64,000 nucleotides of DNA from Lunatimonas salinarum (GTDB lineage: Bacteria; Bacteroidota; Bacteroidia; Cytophagales; Cyclobacteriaceae), in assembly GCF_017811155.1 (NCBI RefSeq), contig NZ_JACVCV010000001.1, forward strand, positions 124,001 through 188,000. Direction: 5' to 3'. This document shows, piece by piece, positions 1-7,907 of this stretch (the first letter of the stretch is position 1; every line of letters starts with the position of its first letter). The notes under the pieces are model-generated. The model had not been told where the DNA came from, searched no databases, and was given only the letters and a program-made list of their open reading frames with translations. A program made the position numbers and the translations under genes.

Positions 1-504
1 GAAGATTTCGGCGGTACCGTTTCCCTGATGCACATCTAAATCTACGATCAAAACCCTCGAAACCGACTTTGATTGCAGCAGGTAGTTGGCTGTAATGGCT
101 ATATCGTTTAACAAGCAAAAGCCCTCTCCCCTGTCCGAAAATGCGTGATGGGTGCCCCCGGCGACGTTCATTGCGATCCCATGTTCCAATGCATAGACTG
201 CAGCTTGCACAGAACCATCCATGATATGAATTTCGCGATCCACGAGGGCTTTGCTCATTGGAAATCCGGTCCTACGTATCTCTGCCTTGGAAAGCTCAAG
301 GGCAAAAAGTCGCTCTACGTAGTCACTACGATGGGAAGCCAATACCCACTCCATGCCCAATCTTCCCGGTTGAAAAAAATTCGAGGAAGTGACCGTACCC
401 TCGTAAACAAGCTGCTCTGGAAGCAACTCATATTTTTCCATCGGGAAGCGGTGTCCTTTCGGTAAGGGATGCGCATAACAATCTGACCAAGCTATTTTCA
501 ACAT
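1..504 (-). CDS. Histone deacetylase-family (AcuC/HDAC fold) hydrolase, 3' part cut off by the window edge
   Basis: The reverse strand reads 168 codons from an ATG at 504 (MLKIAWSDCYAHPLPKGHRF...) to the window edge. Near the cut end it contains RVLIVDLDVHQGNGTAEIF, the signature of the arginase/deacetylase fold in which the Asp and His of DxH bind the catalytic zinc; before it lies GGTHHAFSDRGEGFCLLND, with the paired histidines of the active site and the usual 'FC.LND' segment. Family members remove acetyl groups from lysine or from small amines such as polyamines, in the cytoplasm. The family is normally about 300 residues, so roughly half is missing here. The substrate cannot be told. Plus-strand ORFs over this stretch are shadows. 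The upstream AAAGG lies about 8 bases before the ATG and is at best a weak ribosome site. Confidence 0.9.
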   Translation of the reverse strand, partial: MLKIAWSDCYAHPLPKGHRFPMEKYELLPEQLVYEGTVTSSNFFQPGRLGMEWVLASHRSDYVERLFALELSKAEIRRTGFPMSKALVDREIHIMDGSVQAAVYALEHGIAMNVAGGTHHAFSDRGEGFCLLNDIAITANYLLQSKSVSRVLIVDLDVHQGNGTAEIF

Positions 505-564
505 GAGGATACCTTTTGACAAACAAACCTAGGATGCCCGCATTTGTTGGAAAAAAAGGGCAAA

Positions 565-1134
565 TCAATCCTCCTCGGCCTCTTCTTCCTCTTCCGACTG
601 GAATGAATAAAAGGTTTCGTCTAAAGTAATCGTATCGTTATTAAAATCTCGGACAAAATCAGCAATAACCGTCTCATCGATAGCCTCTATGTTGAGAGCT
701 GCATCCAACCCTATCCCAAAATCATGGTGCGTATCCAAGTCGACAAATTCCTGTACTTTGACAGTCTCGTCCTCTTCCATCTCCATGATCATTTCTGTGA
801 TGAACCAGCCAATCTCTTCCTCCTCGTTCTTTAGGGGCTTGAGGTTCCCATTTTCATCCTCTTCGTAATGAATACCTTTGAAGTTGGGGAATTTTTTGGC
901 GGCCTCGTGCTCGGCTATTTCGTACAATTCGCTTGCGTGATGAAGCCTAAGCGTATAGAGCGCTGCATCGTAAATTACTTCCTTGCCTTCGTATACGCCC
1001 AGGAAATAAAAATTTACAAACTCTTCTGAGTTATCTTCACTTGGTACTATCTTGAACGTCTTACCTGCGGACGTTAGTTCTTCTTTAAGGACTGCAATGG
1101 TTTCTGGGTCAAATCCTTTGTTTACTGCTTGCAT
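565..1134 (-). CDS. Conserved acidic hypothetical protein (189 aa)
   Basis: A 189-residue soluble protein without signal peptide or membrane segment. It is strikingly acidic, with a Glu-rich C-terminal tail (an E/D run in the last 12 residues) and a Glu-rich patch in the middle. The N-terminal part (FDPETIAVLKEELTSAGKTF...) looks like an alpha/beta fold. I do not recognise a named domain; similar acidic proteins of this length are, as I recall, annotated 'hypothetical' in Cytophagales. It lies 60 bases downstream of the deacetylase-like gene's start, on the same strand, so both may be read together; a divergent AlbA_2 gene begins 115 bases upstream. Codon use and length argue that it is real; function is unknown. 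Confidence 0.8.
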   Translation of the reverse strand: MQAVNKGFDPETIAVLKEELTSAGKTFKIVPSEDNSEEFVNFYFLGVYEGKEVIYDAALYTLRLHHASELYEIAEHEAAKKFPNFKGIHYEEDENGNLKPLKNEEEEIGWFITEMIMEMEEDETVKVQEFVDLDTHHDFGIGLDAALNIEAIDETVIADFVRDFNNDTITLDETFYSFQSEEEEEAEED

Positions 1135-1248
1135 GCTGGGGCCTTCGTTTAGCTAAAAGAAAAAGGGACTGAAAGGTTGAAAACACAAATCATCTAGTTT
1201 ATTCAGCCCTATGGGTGTATAATTTAGTAACTTTTATCATTTGATGAA

Positions 1249-1689
1249 ATGGAATCGCCGAAAAAAGACAACGAATTAATAAAAAAAATAATTTCGAGAT
1301 GCGAAGGAATAAATCTGGATTTTAAACAAAGCATTAGTAATCAGCTAAAAATTGCCAAGACCATCGTCGCCTTTGCCAATACCATCGGAGGGACAATCGT
1401 GGTAGGCGTCTCTGATCAACGAAAAATTACCGGCATAGACCCGGAGGAAGAAAAGTTTATGCTCGACGCTGCGATTGCGCATTACTGCACGCCGCCTATC
1501 AACTACCACTTCCAAACCTATGAAATCTCCCAGTGGGGGGATGAAATGCTGGAGGAGGAAAAGTACATTCTGCTGTTGCACATTCCCGAAAGCTTAGCCA
1601 AGCCACATTACGTGGTGGACGCCGAAGGCAAGCGTACCTATTACCTGCGAAAGGAAGACCGAAGTGTGCCGGTAACGCCAGAAGGCTAA
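1249..1689 (+). CDS. Stand-alone AlbA_2 (Schlafen-type) putative DNA/RNA-binding protein
   Basis: 146 residues. The segment LDFKQSI...KIAKTIVAFANTIGGTIVVGVSD.RKITGID is the AlbA_2 (Schlafen AlbA) signature: an acidic/aromatic start, 'AFANT.GG.I..GV.D', then a GI(D) turn. In most bacterial proteins this domain is the N-terminal part of a larger ATP-binding regulator (HTH/ATPase of 400-500 residues). Here the whole protein is just the domain plus a short tail ending in YYLRKEDRSVPVTPEG, the strand that usually contacts ligand or nucleic acid. No signal peptide. It is divergent from the acidic hypothetical gene, so the two may share a promoter region at 1135-1248. Role unknown; nucleic-acid binding is inferred from the family. 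Confidence 0.8.
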   Translation: MESPKKDNELIKKIISRCEGINLDFKQSISNQLKIAKTIVAFANTIGGTIVVGVSDQRKITGIDPEEEKFMLDAAIAHYCTPPINYHFQTYEISQWGDEMLEEEKYILLLHIPESLAKPHYVVDAEGKRTYYLRKEDRSVPVTPEG

Positions 1690-1715
1690 GGGAAATGAAC
1701 TTGATTTAGTGGGAT

Positions 1716-1766
1716 TAGGCTCCGCTCAGCCTTCGGAATTGGGGCCTTGAGCCTGGTCGAAGGGAC
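1716..1766. repeat. Possible dispersed intergenic repeat fragment
   Basis: Between the AlbA_2 gene and the 3' end of the helicase gene lies a GC-richer stretch with imperfect mirrored pieces: GGCTCCGCTCAGCC, then CCTTCGG and, 25 bases on, GGTCGAAGGG. Sequence of the type 'CCTTCGAC..GCTCAAGG' is common as short dispersed intergenic repeats in Bacteroidota and other bacteria. Only one copy is seen in this window, so its repeat nature is an inference from resemblance. Confidence 0.3.
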
Positions 1767-1777
1767 GGTTCTTGCCG

Positions 1778-4297
1778 CTATCTGCCGAAGTGCTGCGAGT
1801 CCATCGCCTTGAATAGCTGACCCAAACTATTCAAGACGTTTTCAACCACTTCCTCATTTTCTACCGGTAATTTGAAAAAGGTTTGACCCGTTTCTTCATT
1901 CCTTTCGGTAAACGTCTGGGCAAGTTTTTTTGTCGTAGCAGGGTCTGCAAATGCCTTTGCCAACTGCGTCATCCAGTCAGGTGCGCCACTTCCCTGCACT
2001 GGTATTTCCTCAGGAGCACTTTTTTTCGAAGTCCTTGGTTTTTCCTCATCAAACAGCCCCATTTGTCTGCCATCAAACCCAAGATCACCGGGAGTATCCT
2101 GCGATTTCTGGTAGGTTTCCTTTATTTCCTCGGAGTCATTCAGTTCCGGTGAAAAAGTCTCCTTAGGGATCTCATCTACCACAGATTCCACACTATTCAT
2201 GAACTGGCGGAACCTGTCCTCCTGCATCATAATCGCATCGTCTCCCCCATCTAGTACCCCTTCGGCCATTGTGGATTTAAACTTCAACACATCCAACATG
2301 CGGTGCTCTATTGTGCCATTTGAGACAAGGTTGATGATATTGACTTTCCTTTTTTGCCCCAGGCGGAAAATTCGTGCTATCCGCTGTTCCAAAACGGCCG
2401 GATTCCACGGAATATCCAGGTTAATCAAGTAAGCGGCAGATTGAAGGTTCAGGCCAACCCCTCCGGCATCAGTACTGAGAAACACCCTGGATTCGGGATC
2501 TTTTATAAAATTGTCCAAAAGGCTTTTTCGATCTTGGGAAGGAATACCACCGTGAAGATTTTCAAACCGGACACCCAAACCCTCCAGTTCCTTGGCAACC
2601 AGCCTCGTCATCCGCTCCCACTGACTAAAGATGACAACCTTCTCTCCGGGCATTTCAAATATTTCATCCAAAATCCCCATGAGTTCCGAAATCTTGGTAT
2701 CGTGCCGGGTCTTTTGATCCAAGACGAAGGTGCTATCACAAACCATACGCATCATGTTGAGATTGATCATCAGCATTTGCCGATCCTTTTCCGGAAGAAA
2801 CCCAATCTTTCGCCACCTATTCACCAACCGGCAAACGGTATCATAACATTCGTTGTGGACGGCTTGCTGTTCGTCGGTCATCGGTACGAAGAGGTTTTTG
2901 TCCTGCCGAAGGGGTAATTGGCTAAGTACCTTTTTCTTCGTTCTCCGTATCATCAAATCCCCCAAGATCTCACCGACTTTATTCAGATCCTTGTATCCAA
3001 TTACCTTCGTAGTCACCGTATCAGTAACCTGGTGGTTGTATAGAAATCGAAATAGCGCACCCAATCGAAAAGGATCAATAAATTGCACAATGGAATAGAG
3101 CTCTTCCAGTTTGTTTTCAAGGGGGGTGCCCGTGAGGACTATGGCGTACTCAGAAGATAACCTCTTGATATTTTGTGAAATTTTAGTCTTCCAATTCTTT
3201 ATCCGTTGGGCTTCATCGAGAATAATCAGATCAAAACCAGCGGCATTGAGCTCCTCTAAATCATAGCCGACAAGGTGGTGGCTTACGATATGATACAGGG
3301 CATTTTCGTTTGTGTACTGTTCCAAGCGTTTAAGCCTATTCCCTTCTATGACCTGTACTGCACTATCGGTGAACTTTTCAATTTCAGACTTCCATTGGTA
3401 CTTCAGCGAAGTAGGACAAACTATCAATACGTTCTGAACATGAAACTCCTTATGAAATACCTCGGCCGCAGCAATGGCCTGTATCGTTTTACCGAGTCCC
3501 ATCTCATCGGCGATCAACACCCTACCAGCTTCTAACGCAAAGCAAACCCCTTCCCGTTGATAGGGATGCAGTGTGGCCTTGATGTATTTAGCAAGCATAC
3601 CTTGATCAATCGCCTCCTTTTGGCTGGCCAGCCAAGCCTTTCTTCTGGCCCTTTCCCGCAACGCAATGATATGCGACATGGCATCCTCGTAGCAGCGAAA
3701 GTCTGGATCCAATCGTTTGACCTCCTGAAGAAATACATCAAGTGCATGCAGCCTTGCCAATTTTACACGTCCGTCCGGGTAAAAATACGCTTTGCTTAAG
3801 GCGTTGATTTTTTGAAAATTAAATGACCCAATCCGAAGCATGACGGTCCTTCCCTCAGTGCCGTATTTCAGAAAAACGGAGCTATAGGGTGGCTCAAATT
3901 GCGCTGTTTTATAACGTCTTTTGAGATCTTTCTTCTTGGATATCTGCAGGATAACTGCCTCTATATGTTTGCACGTACCCAATCCATTGGTTTTAAAATC
4001 ATAACAGGCACAGAAATTATTGTTTTGGCCAGCGTTCACCTGATCGGGATTGCTGCGGATTGCAACTTTGTAACTGGTACCTGAATCGAGGTTTTTTACC
4101 TCATAATCCGAAAAGACCGGATCCGAACCTAGATTGGCAATCTCAAAGGATTGCATGCCGGCATACTGCTTTCGCAACCCTATCTGCCACTGTTCTAGGG
4201 TGAGATCCTCAGGCTTGCGGTGATAGGGAATGGACGGCCTTTTCTTCTTTCGGTTTGTTGCAGAATTTTTGGACTTCAATTTGGATGAGTTGGCCAT
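1778..4297 (-). CDS. SWIM zinc-finger SNF2-family helicase/ATPase
   Basis: 839 residues. A basic N-terminus is followed by a SWIM zinc finger (C96, C98, C109, H111 in FCACYDF...GTCKHIEA), a spacer domain, and a two-lobe SNF2 ATPase: Walker A DEMGLGKT at 264-271, DEAQ box at 361-364, VLTGTPLENK at 388-396, and in lobe 2 VFLSTDAGGVGLNLQ and QRIARIFRLGQKRKV (motifs V and VI). Such proteins translocate on double-stranded DNA to remodel protein-DNA or polymerase complexes; bacterial relatives of RapA/HepA are examples, but the SWIM-SNF2 layout is a separate group with no assigned role. The last 170 residues are acidic/low-complexity and end in a predicted helical tail. No restriction, methylase or defence partner is adjacent, so a housekeeping role is more likely than a defence one. 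Start ATG at 4297. Confidence 0.93.
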   Translation of the reverse strand: MANSSKLKSKNSATNRKKKRPSIPYHRKPEDLTLEQWQIGLRKQYAGMQSFEIANLGSDPVFSDYEVKNLDSGTSYKVAIRSNPDQVNAGQNNNFCACYDFKTNGLGTCKHIEAVILQISKKKDLKRRYKTAQFEPPYSSVFLKYGTEGRTVMLRIGSFNFQKINALSKAYFYPDGRVKLARLHALDVFLQEVKRLDPDFRCYEDAMSHIIALRERARRKAWLASQKEAIDQGMLAKYIKATLHPYQREGVCFALEAGRVLIADEMGLGKTIQAIAAAEVFHKEFHVQNVLIVCPTSLKYQWKSEIEKFTDSAVQVIEGNRLKRLEQYTNENALYHIVSHHLVGYDLEELNAAGFDLIILDEAQRIKNWKTKISQNIKRLSSEYAIVLTGTPLENKLEELYSIVQFIDPFRLGALFRFLYNHQVTDTVTTKVIGYKDLNKVGEILGDLMIRRTKKKVLSQLPLRQDKNLFVPMTDEQQAVHNECYDTVCRLVNRWRKIGFLPEKDRQMLMINLNMMRMVCDSTFVLDQKTRHDTKISELMGILDEIFEMPGEKVVIFSQWERMTRLVAKELEGLGVRFENLHGGIPSQDRKSLLDNFIKDPESRVFLSTDAGGVGLNLQSAAYLINLDIPWNPAVLEQRIARIFRLGQKRKVNIINLVSNGTIEHRMLDVLKFKSTMAEGVLDGGDDAIMMQEDRFRQFMNSVESVVDEIPKETFSPELNDSEEIKETYQKSQDTPGDLGFDGRQMGLFDEEKPRTSKKSAPEEIPVQGSGAPDWMTQLAKAFADPATTKKLAQTFTERNEETGQTFFKLPVENEEVVENVLNSLGQLFKAMDSQHFGR

Positions 4298-4413
4298 TGG
4301 TTAGGGTGAAATTAGTAGCAGAAAATCGATCAGCTAAAGCTAAGTAATAGTTTTTGTAAGCGCAACGCAATCTAACAATCCCCAAAAAAACACCCAAAAC
4401 CTGCCTTTTAGGC

Positions 4414-4788
4414 TCAACGTCTTAAGCGACCCTCACCCAAGGAGATACCAAGTATTGAATTTACCAAGGAAAGAATCAAACTGAATAGCAGGGCCCACCA
4501 AAAACTGTCTACCGTAAACCCCCTGACAATGGAGGCCGCAATCAATACCAAAACGGCATTAATCACCAGCAAAAACAGCCCCAGAGTAACCAAGGTAATC
4601 GGAATGGTCAGGAAAATCAGAATCGGCTTAATCGTCATGTTCAACAAAGCCAACAAAGCCGCAATGATTATGCCGGTCAAAAAATCATCCACCTCTATCC
4701 CCGGTAAAATATAAGCGGTAAAAATGACGGCGAGACCGGCCACTACCAGCTGAAAGAGAATCCCAAGTATTTCCTTTGGCTTACCCAT
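4414..4788 (-). CDS. Small four-helix membrane protein, phage holin family (YvlD/Phage_holin_4_2-like)
   Basis: From ATG 4788 the protein has 124 residues and four hydrophobic helices: residues about 8-28, 34-52, 58-82 and 92-115, separated by short polar turns (PGIEVDDF, NMTIKPI, GFTVDSFWW). The pattern 'A.LNMTIKPIL..LTIPIT..TLGLFLLVINA..L..A' is typical of the Phage_holin_4_2/YvlD membrane family, which despite its name is a chromosomal family of unknown function in many bacteria. A longer reading starts at 4851 (21 extra polar residues), but the family begins at M-(K/x)-x-I-L as in the 4788 start. No phage genes are nearby. It is monocistronic: the helicase start lies 116 bases upstream... 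in transcription order the helicase begins downstream of this gene's stop. Confidence 0.8.
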   Translation of the reverse strand: MGKPKEILGILFQLVVAGLAVIFTAYILPGIEVDDFLTGIIIAALLALLNMTIKPILIFLTIPITLVTLGLFLLVINAVLVLIAASIVRGFTVDSFWWALLFSLILSLVNSILGISLGEGRLRR

Positions 4789-4967
4789 ACGATTGACAGA
4801 TTTTGGATGTAGATAATTTTCTTTGGTTGTGGGAGCAATGGCTCCCCTCAACCTCTAAAATATGAGATATATCACTTTATACGAAAAAAACCTTGAGTTT
4901 TTTCTTCTGGAATGCTCAAAGGGCTTAACTTTACAGAGTTTATTAATAACCGTAATAATTTAGTAAA

Positions 4968-5717
4968 GTGATTCTAGTCGTTCTATTTCTCCTTCATTGG
5001 TATTTCTCTCTCTTTTGTCAAAGTTTCTTTCTCCACCGATACGCCGCCCATCAGATGTTTCTGATGAACAAATACTGGGAGCGATTTTTTTACGTATTTA
5101 CCTGGATCTGCCAAGGTTCTTCGTACCTTTCGCCTCGCGCATATGCCATACTCCACCGTATGCACCACGCCTACAGCGATACACCCAAAGACCCTCACAG
5201 CCCGCATCACACCGAAAATTTATTTACGATGATGTGGAAGACAAAGAAAATATACAACGACCACTTTACTTTCCGCGTCAAGCCAGAAGAACGGTTTTCA
5301 AAAGATGTTCCGGACTGGAATAAGTTTGATCTCTTTGCCGATACCATGGTGGTTCGTGTAGGATGGGCACTAGTCTATGTGCTTATTTATGTGCTGAGCA
5401 TTAGCGTATTTGAGCTTGCAGGCACTCACTGGTGGATGTATTTCTTGCTCCCATTGCATTTTATGATGGGGCCTGTCCACGGTGCGATAGTTAATTGGAG
5501 CGGGCACAAGTACGGCTATGCGAACTTTGACAACAACGACAAATCCAAAAATTCCCTGTTTCTCGATTTTCTAATGCTCGGTGAATTATTTCAAAACAAT
5601 CACCACAAACTTCCCAAAAGACCAAACTTTGCGGTTAAGTGGTATGAATTTGACCCAACCTATCCGATTGTCAAGCTGCTGCATGCTTCTGGTATCATAA
5701 AATTAAAGACAGCCTAA
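4968..5717 (+). CDS. Acyl-CoA desaturase-type membrane di-iron fatty acid desaturase
   Basis: 249 residues beginning with GTG at 4968. All histidine clusters of delta-9-type desaturases are present: H23-R-Y-A-A-H28, HRMHH at 63-67, HGAIVNWSGH at 171-180 and NNHHK at 210-214; these bind two iron atoms. Two hydrophobic blocks (about 1-20 plus 38-52, and 127-168) span the membrane. The enzyme introduces a cis double bond into saturated acyl chains and needs an electron donor that is not encoded here. At 249 residues it is shorter than the 300-380 typical of eukaryotic-like forms but matches the compact bacterial form. It stands alone and is followed by a strong terminator. No upstream in-frame ATG gives a better start. 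Confidence 0.92.
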   Translation: MILVVLFLLHWYFSLFCQSFFLHRYAAHQMFLMNKYWERFFYVFTWICQGSSYLSPRAYAILHRMHHAYSDTPKDPHSPHHTENLFTMMWKTKKIYNDHFTFRVKPEERFSKDVPDWNKFDLFADTMVVRVGWALVYVLIYVLSISVFELAGTHWWMYFLLPLHFMMGPVHGAIVNWSGHKYGYANFDNNDKSKNSLFLDFLMLGELFQNNHHKLPKRPNFAVKWYEFDPTYPIVKLLHASGIIKLKTA

Positions 5718-5731
5718 CATCTAGGCCGACA

Positions 5732-5766
5732 AAATAAACCACCAAATCGGTGGTTTATTTATTTAT
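5732..5766 (+). terminator. Rho-independent terminator of the desaturase gene
   Basis: A perfect 12-bp stem (AAATAAACCACC, loop AAATC, GGTGGTTTATTT) starts 14 bases after the desaturase stop codon and runs into TATTTAT. The A/T-rich ends make it potentially bidirectional. Confidence 0.8.
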
Positions 5767-5832
5767 AGGGATTATTGATTTAAAAATCACTCACTTTTTA
5801 GCATTTCACTGTATTTATTGATAAATATAGTC

Positions 5833-5840
5833 TATTTTTG
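5833..5840 (+). promoter_or_regulatory. Candidate -7 box upstream of the BlaI-type gene
   Basis: TATTTTTG matches the Bacteroidota -7 consensus TAnnTTTG. It lies 121 bases before the ATG; no clear TTG -33 box is found 19-21 bases upstream, so the call is tentative. Confidence 0.3.
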
Positions 5841-5961
5841 AACCAACAAAAGTCCGGTATGTAACCTTCGATAAAGTACGCTGTCGTTGTTTTGTACTCA
5901 CCGCCTATCGGTAGAGTTCCCAACTTGTAACCACTGAAAAACACCTAAACCACAAACAAAG

Positions 5962-6336
5962 ATGAAAGAGCTAACTAGAGCAGAAGAACAGGTGATGCAG
6001 ATCCTATGGGAAGTCGAAAAAGGATTTGTCAAAGATTTGCTTGCCAAAATGAAGGAACCAAAACCAGCCTACAACACGGTTTCCACCATTATCCGCATTC
6101 TGGAAAAAAAAGGCTTTGTAAGCCATACCGCTTACGGTAAGTCGCACGAATACTTTCCAATTGTATCGAAAGATGAATATCGGCGGTTTTCTATTGAAAA
6201 TTTACTTTCAGGCTATTTCAACGGCTCGTTTGCCAAGCTGGCATCCTTTTTTGCCAAAGATGGCAACATGGATTCGCTCGAGATGGAGCGGCTTCTAAAG
6301 GAAGTCAAAGGAGAAGTTTTAGAAAGTGAAAAGTAA
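5962..6336 (+). CDS. BlaI/MecI/CopY-family winged-helix repressor, orphan
   Basis: 124 residues. The N-terminal winged helix carries the family hallmarks LTRAEEQVMQILWE, PAYNTVSTIIRILEKKGFV and the wing YGKSHEYFPIVSKDEY; the C-terminal helices (about 75-120) form the dimerisation part. Classical members repress beta-lactamase or copper genes and are cleaved by a membrane BlaR1/M56 protease encoded beside them. Here no M56 protease lies within 15 kb, and the gene is flanked by terminators on both sides, so the inducer and target are unknown. The upstream 244-base gap is AT-rich and large enough for autoregulation. Confidence 0.92.
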   Translation: MKELTRAEEQVMQILWEVEKGFVKDLLAKMKEPKPAYNTVSTIIRILEKKGFVSHTAYGKSHEYFPIVSKDEYRRFSIENLLSGYFNGSFAKLASFFAKDGNMDSLEMERLLKEVKGEVLESEK

Positions 6337-6391
6337 CCTATCATCCACATCTTTTATCAGATAGTATGTTAGTCTAGGAAGATAATCGAAC

Positions 6392-6425
6392 AAAAAAGGC
6401 CGTCGTGATCGATGGCCTTTTTTTC
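6392..6425 (+). terminator. Rho-independent terminator of the BlaI-type gene
   Basis: AAAAAAGGCCGTCG, loop TGAT, CGATGGCCTTTTTTTC: a 14-bp stem with one G-T pair followed by a T run. Because the left arm starts with an A run it can also serve the convergent DUF1501 gene on the minus strand. Confidence 0.8.
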
Positions 6426-6443
6426 TTGAAGCGCATGCATCGC

Positions 6444-7907
6444 TTAAACCAAAAGCTCCTTTACGACCCTTCCCGCGACATCTGTCAATCTAAATCGTCT
6501 GCCTAGGTGCTTATAGACAAGCTTTTCATGATCTAGACCCAGCTGATGCAATACCGTAGCCTGAAAATCGTGGACATGAACCGGGTCTTTCACGATATTA
6601 TAACCGAAGTCATCCGTTTCGCCAAAGACAAATCCAGGCTTGACGCCTCCACCTGCCATCCAGATGGAAAAACACCTAGGGTGATGATCTCTTCCATAAT
6701 TTTCTTTGGTTAATTTCCCCTGCGAGTAATTGGTCCTACCAAACTCCCCCCCCCAGATCACCAAGGTCTCATCCAATAAACCACGCTGCTTTAAATCTGT
6801 AACCAGCGCGGCGGTTGCTTGATCGGTGTCTTTGGCCTGTGCCTTCATTTCCTTAGGCAGGTTACCATGCTGATCCCATCCTTGATGATAAAGCTGTACA
6901 AAACGGACTCCGTTCTCCGAAAGCTTTCTGGCAAGTAGGCAGTTTGCGGCATAGGTTCCCGGCTTACGGCTATCTTCGCCATATAAGTCAAAAATCATAT
7001 CCGGCTCCGTGGATAGGTCTGTGGCTTCTGGTACAGCGGTTTGCATACGGTAGGCCATTTCATACTGTGCGATTTTCGCGTGGATTTCCGGGTCCCCCAA
7101 GCGTTCGAAAGAAAGGTGATTCAATTCCGCTAGACGATCCAGCATCTTACGCCTTTGCGCACCCGTCATCCCCTCTTGATTGCTAAGGTATAAAACGGGA
7201 TCTTCACCACTGCTAAACTGCACACCTTGATGGATGGACTCTAGAAAGCCATTGCTCCATAACTTGGAATAAACGCCCTGACCATTTCCGCTCCCTTTGG
7301 AAAGCAATACGGTAAATGCAGGAAGGTTGCTGTTTTCACTCCCCAAACCATAACTAAGCCAAGCCCCTATGCTGGGACGATTGCCCTGTTGGGCACCTGT
7401 CTGAAAAAACGTCAGTGCGGGGTCATGGTTGATTGCCTCCGTATGCATAGATTTAACGATGCAAAGGTCATCCACGATTTTGGCCGTATGGGGGAATAGC
7501 TCGCTGACCCAAGCCCTAGCCTGGCCGTATTGTTGAAAATCAAATAACGAACCGACCAAGGGAAACGAAGTCTGACTGGAGGTCATTCCAGTAAGCCGTT
7601 GGCCTTGACGAATGGAATCCGGCAGTTCCTCTCCCCACATTTCCCGAAGCTTTGGCTTAAAGTCAAAGCTCTCCAACTGGGAAGGCGCTCCGTTCTGAAA
7701 AAGGTAGATCACCCGCTTGGCCTTGGGTGCAAAATGGGGAATCCCGGCAAGGAGATCCTCTTGTTGCCTTTCCGAACTGCCGTTTAAAAGGTCTGGAATC
7801 AGCAGTGAACCCAAAGCAACCGAGCCAAGGCCAAGGCTTAACTTGGAAAGAAAATGCCTTCGGTTGGTATTCAAGCCATGTTCAATAATTTCTTTTTCCT
7901 TAGTCAT
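6444..7907 (-). CDS. DUF1501 protein, Tat-exported, partner of the PSD1 proteins
   Basis: 487 residues with a twin-arginine signal (NRRHFLSKL at 15-23, then a hydrophobic stretch to about 42). The remainder matches DUF1501: RVIYLFQNGAPSQLESFD, MHTEAINHDPALTFFQTG, HQGWDQH, WGGEFGRT and the C-terminal DFQATVLHQLGLDHEKL. The family is related to the alkaline-phosphatase/sulfatase superfamily and keeps metal-type His/Asp residues, but its reaction is unknown. In Planctomycetes and some Bacteroidota it is regularly encoded next to PSD1/cytochrome proteins, as here: its ATG overlaps the stop codon of the preceding PSD1 gene by four bases (ATGA at 7904-7907), implying translational coupling. Tat export means it folds in the cytoplasm, probably with metal, before reaching the periplasm. 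Confidence 0.95.
   Translation of the reverse strand: MTKEKEIIEHGLNTNRRHFLSKLSLGLGSVALGSLLIPDLLNGSSERQQEDLLAGIPHFAPKAKRVIYLFQNGAPSQLESFDFKPKLREMWGEELPDSIRQGQRLTGMTSSQTSFPLVGSLFDFQQYGQARAWVSELFPHTAKIVDDLCIVKSMHTEAINHDPALTFFQTGAQQGNRPSIGAWLSYGLGSENSNLPAFTVLLSKGSGNGQGVYSKLWSNGFLESIHQGVQFSSGEDPVLYLSNQEGMTGAQRRKMLDRLAELNHLSFERLGDPEIHAKIAQYEMAYRMQTAVPEATDLSTEPDMIFDLYGEDSRKPGTYAANCLLARKLSENGVRFVQLYHQGWDQHGNLPKEMKAQAKDTDQATAALVTDLKQRGLLDETLVIWGGEFGRTNYSQGKLTKENYGRDHHPRCFSIWMAGGGVKPGFVFGETDDFGYNIVKDPVHVHDFQATVLHQLGLDHEKLVYKHLGRRFRLTDVAGRVVKELLV

Noticed and set aside
145-465. 106-residue plus-strand ORF at the window start
   Set aside because: It is antisense to the deacetylase-like gene whose protein has clear active-site motifs.
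2354-2917. 187-residue plus-strand ORF
   Set aside because: Antisense to the SNF2 lobe 2 region, no recognisable protein features; produced by the codon bias of the minus-strand gene.
4414-4851. Prophage or lysis module suggested by a 'holin family' membrane protein
   Set aside because: The family is mostly chromosomal; no endolysin, terminase, capsid or integrase gene is near.
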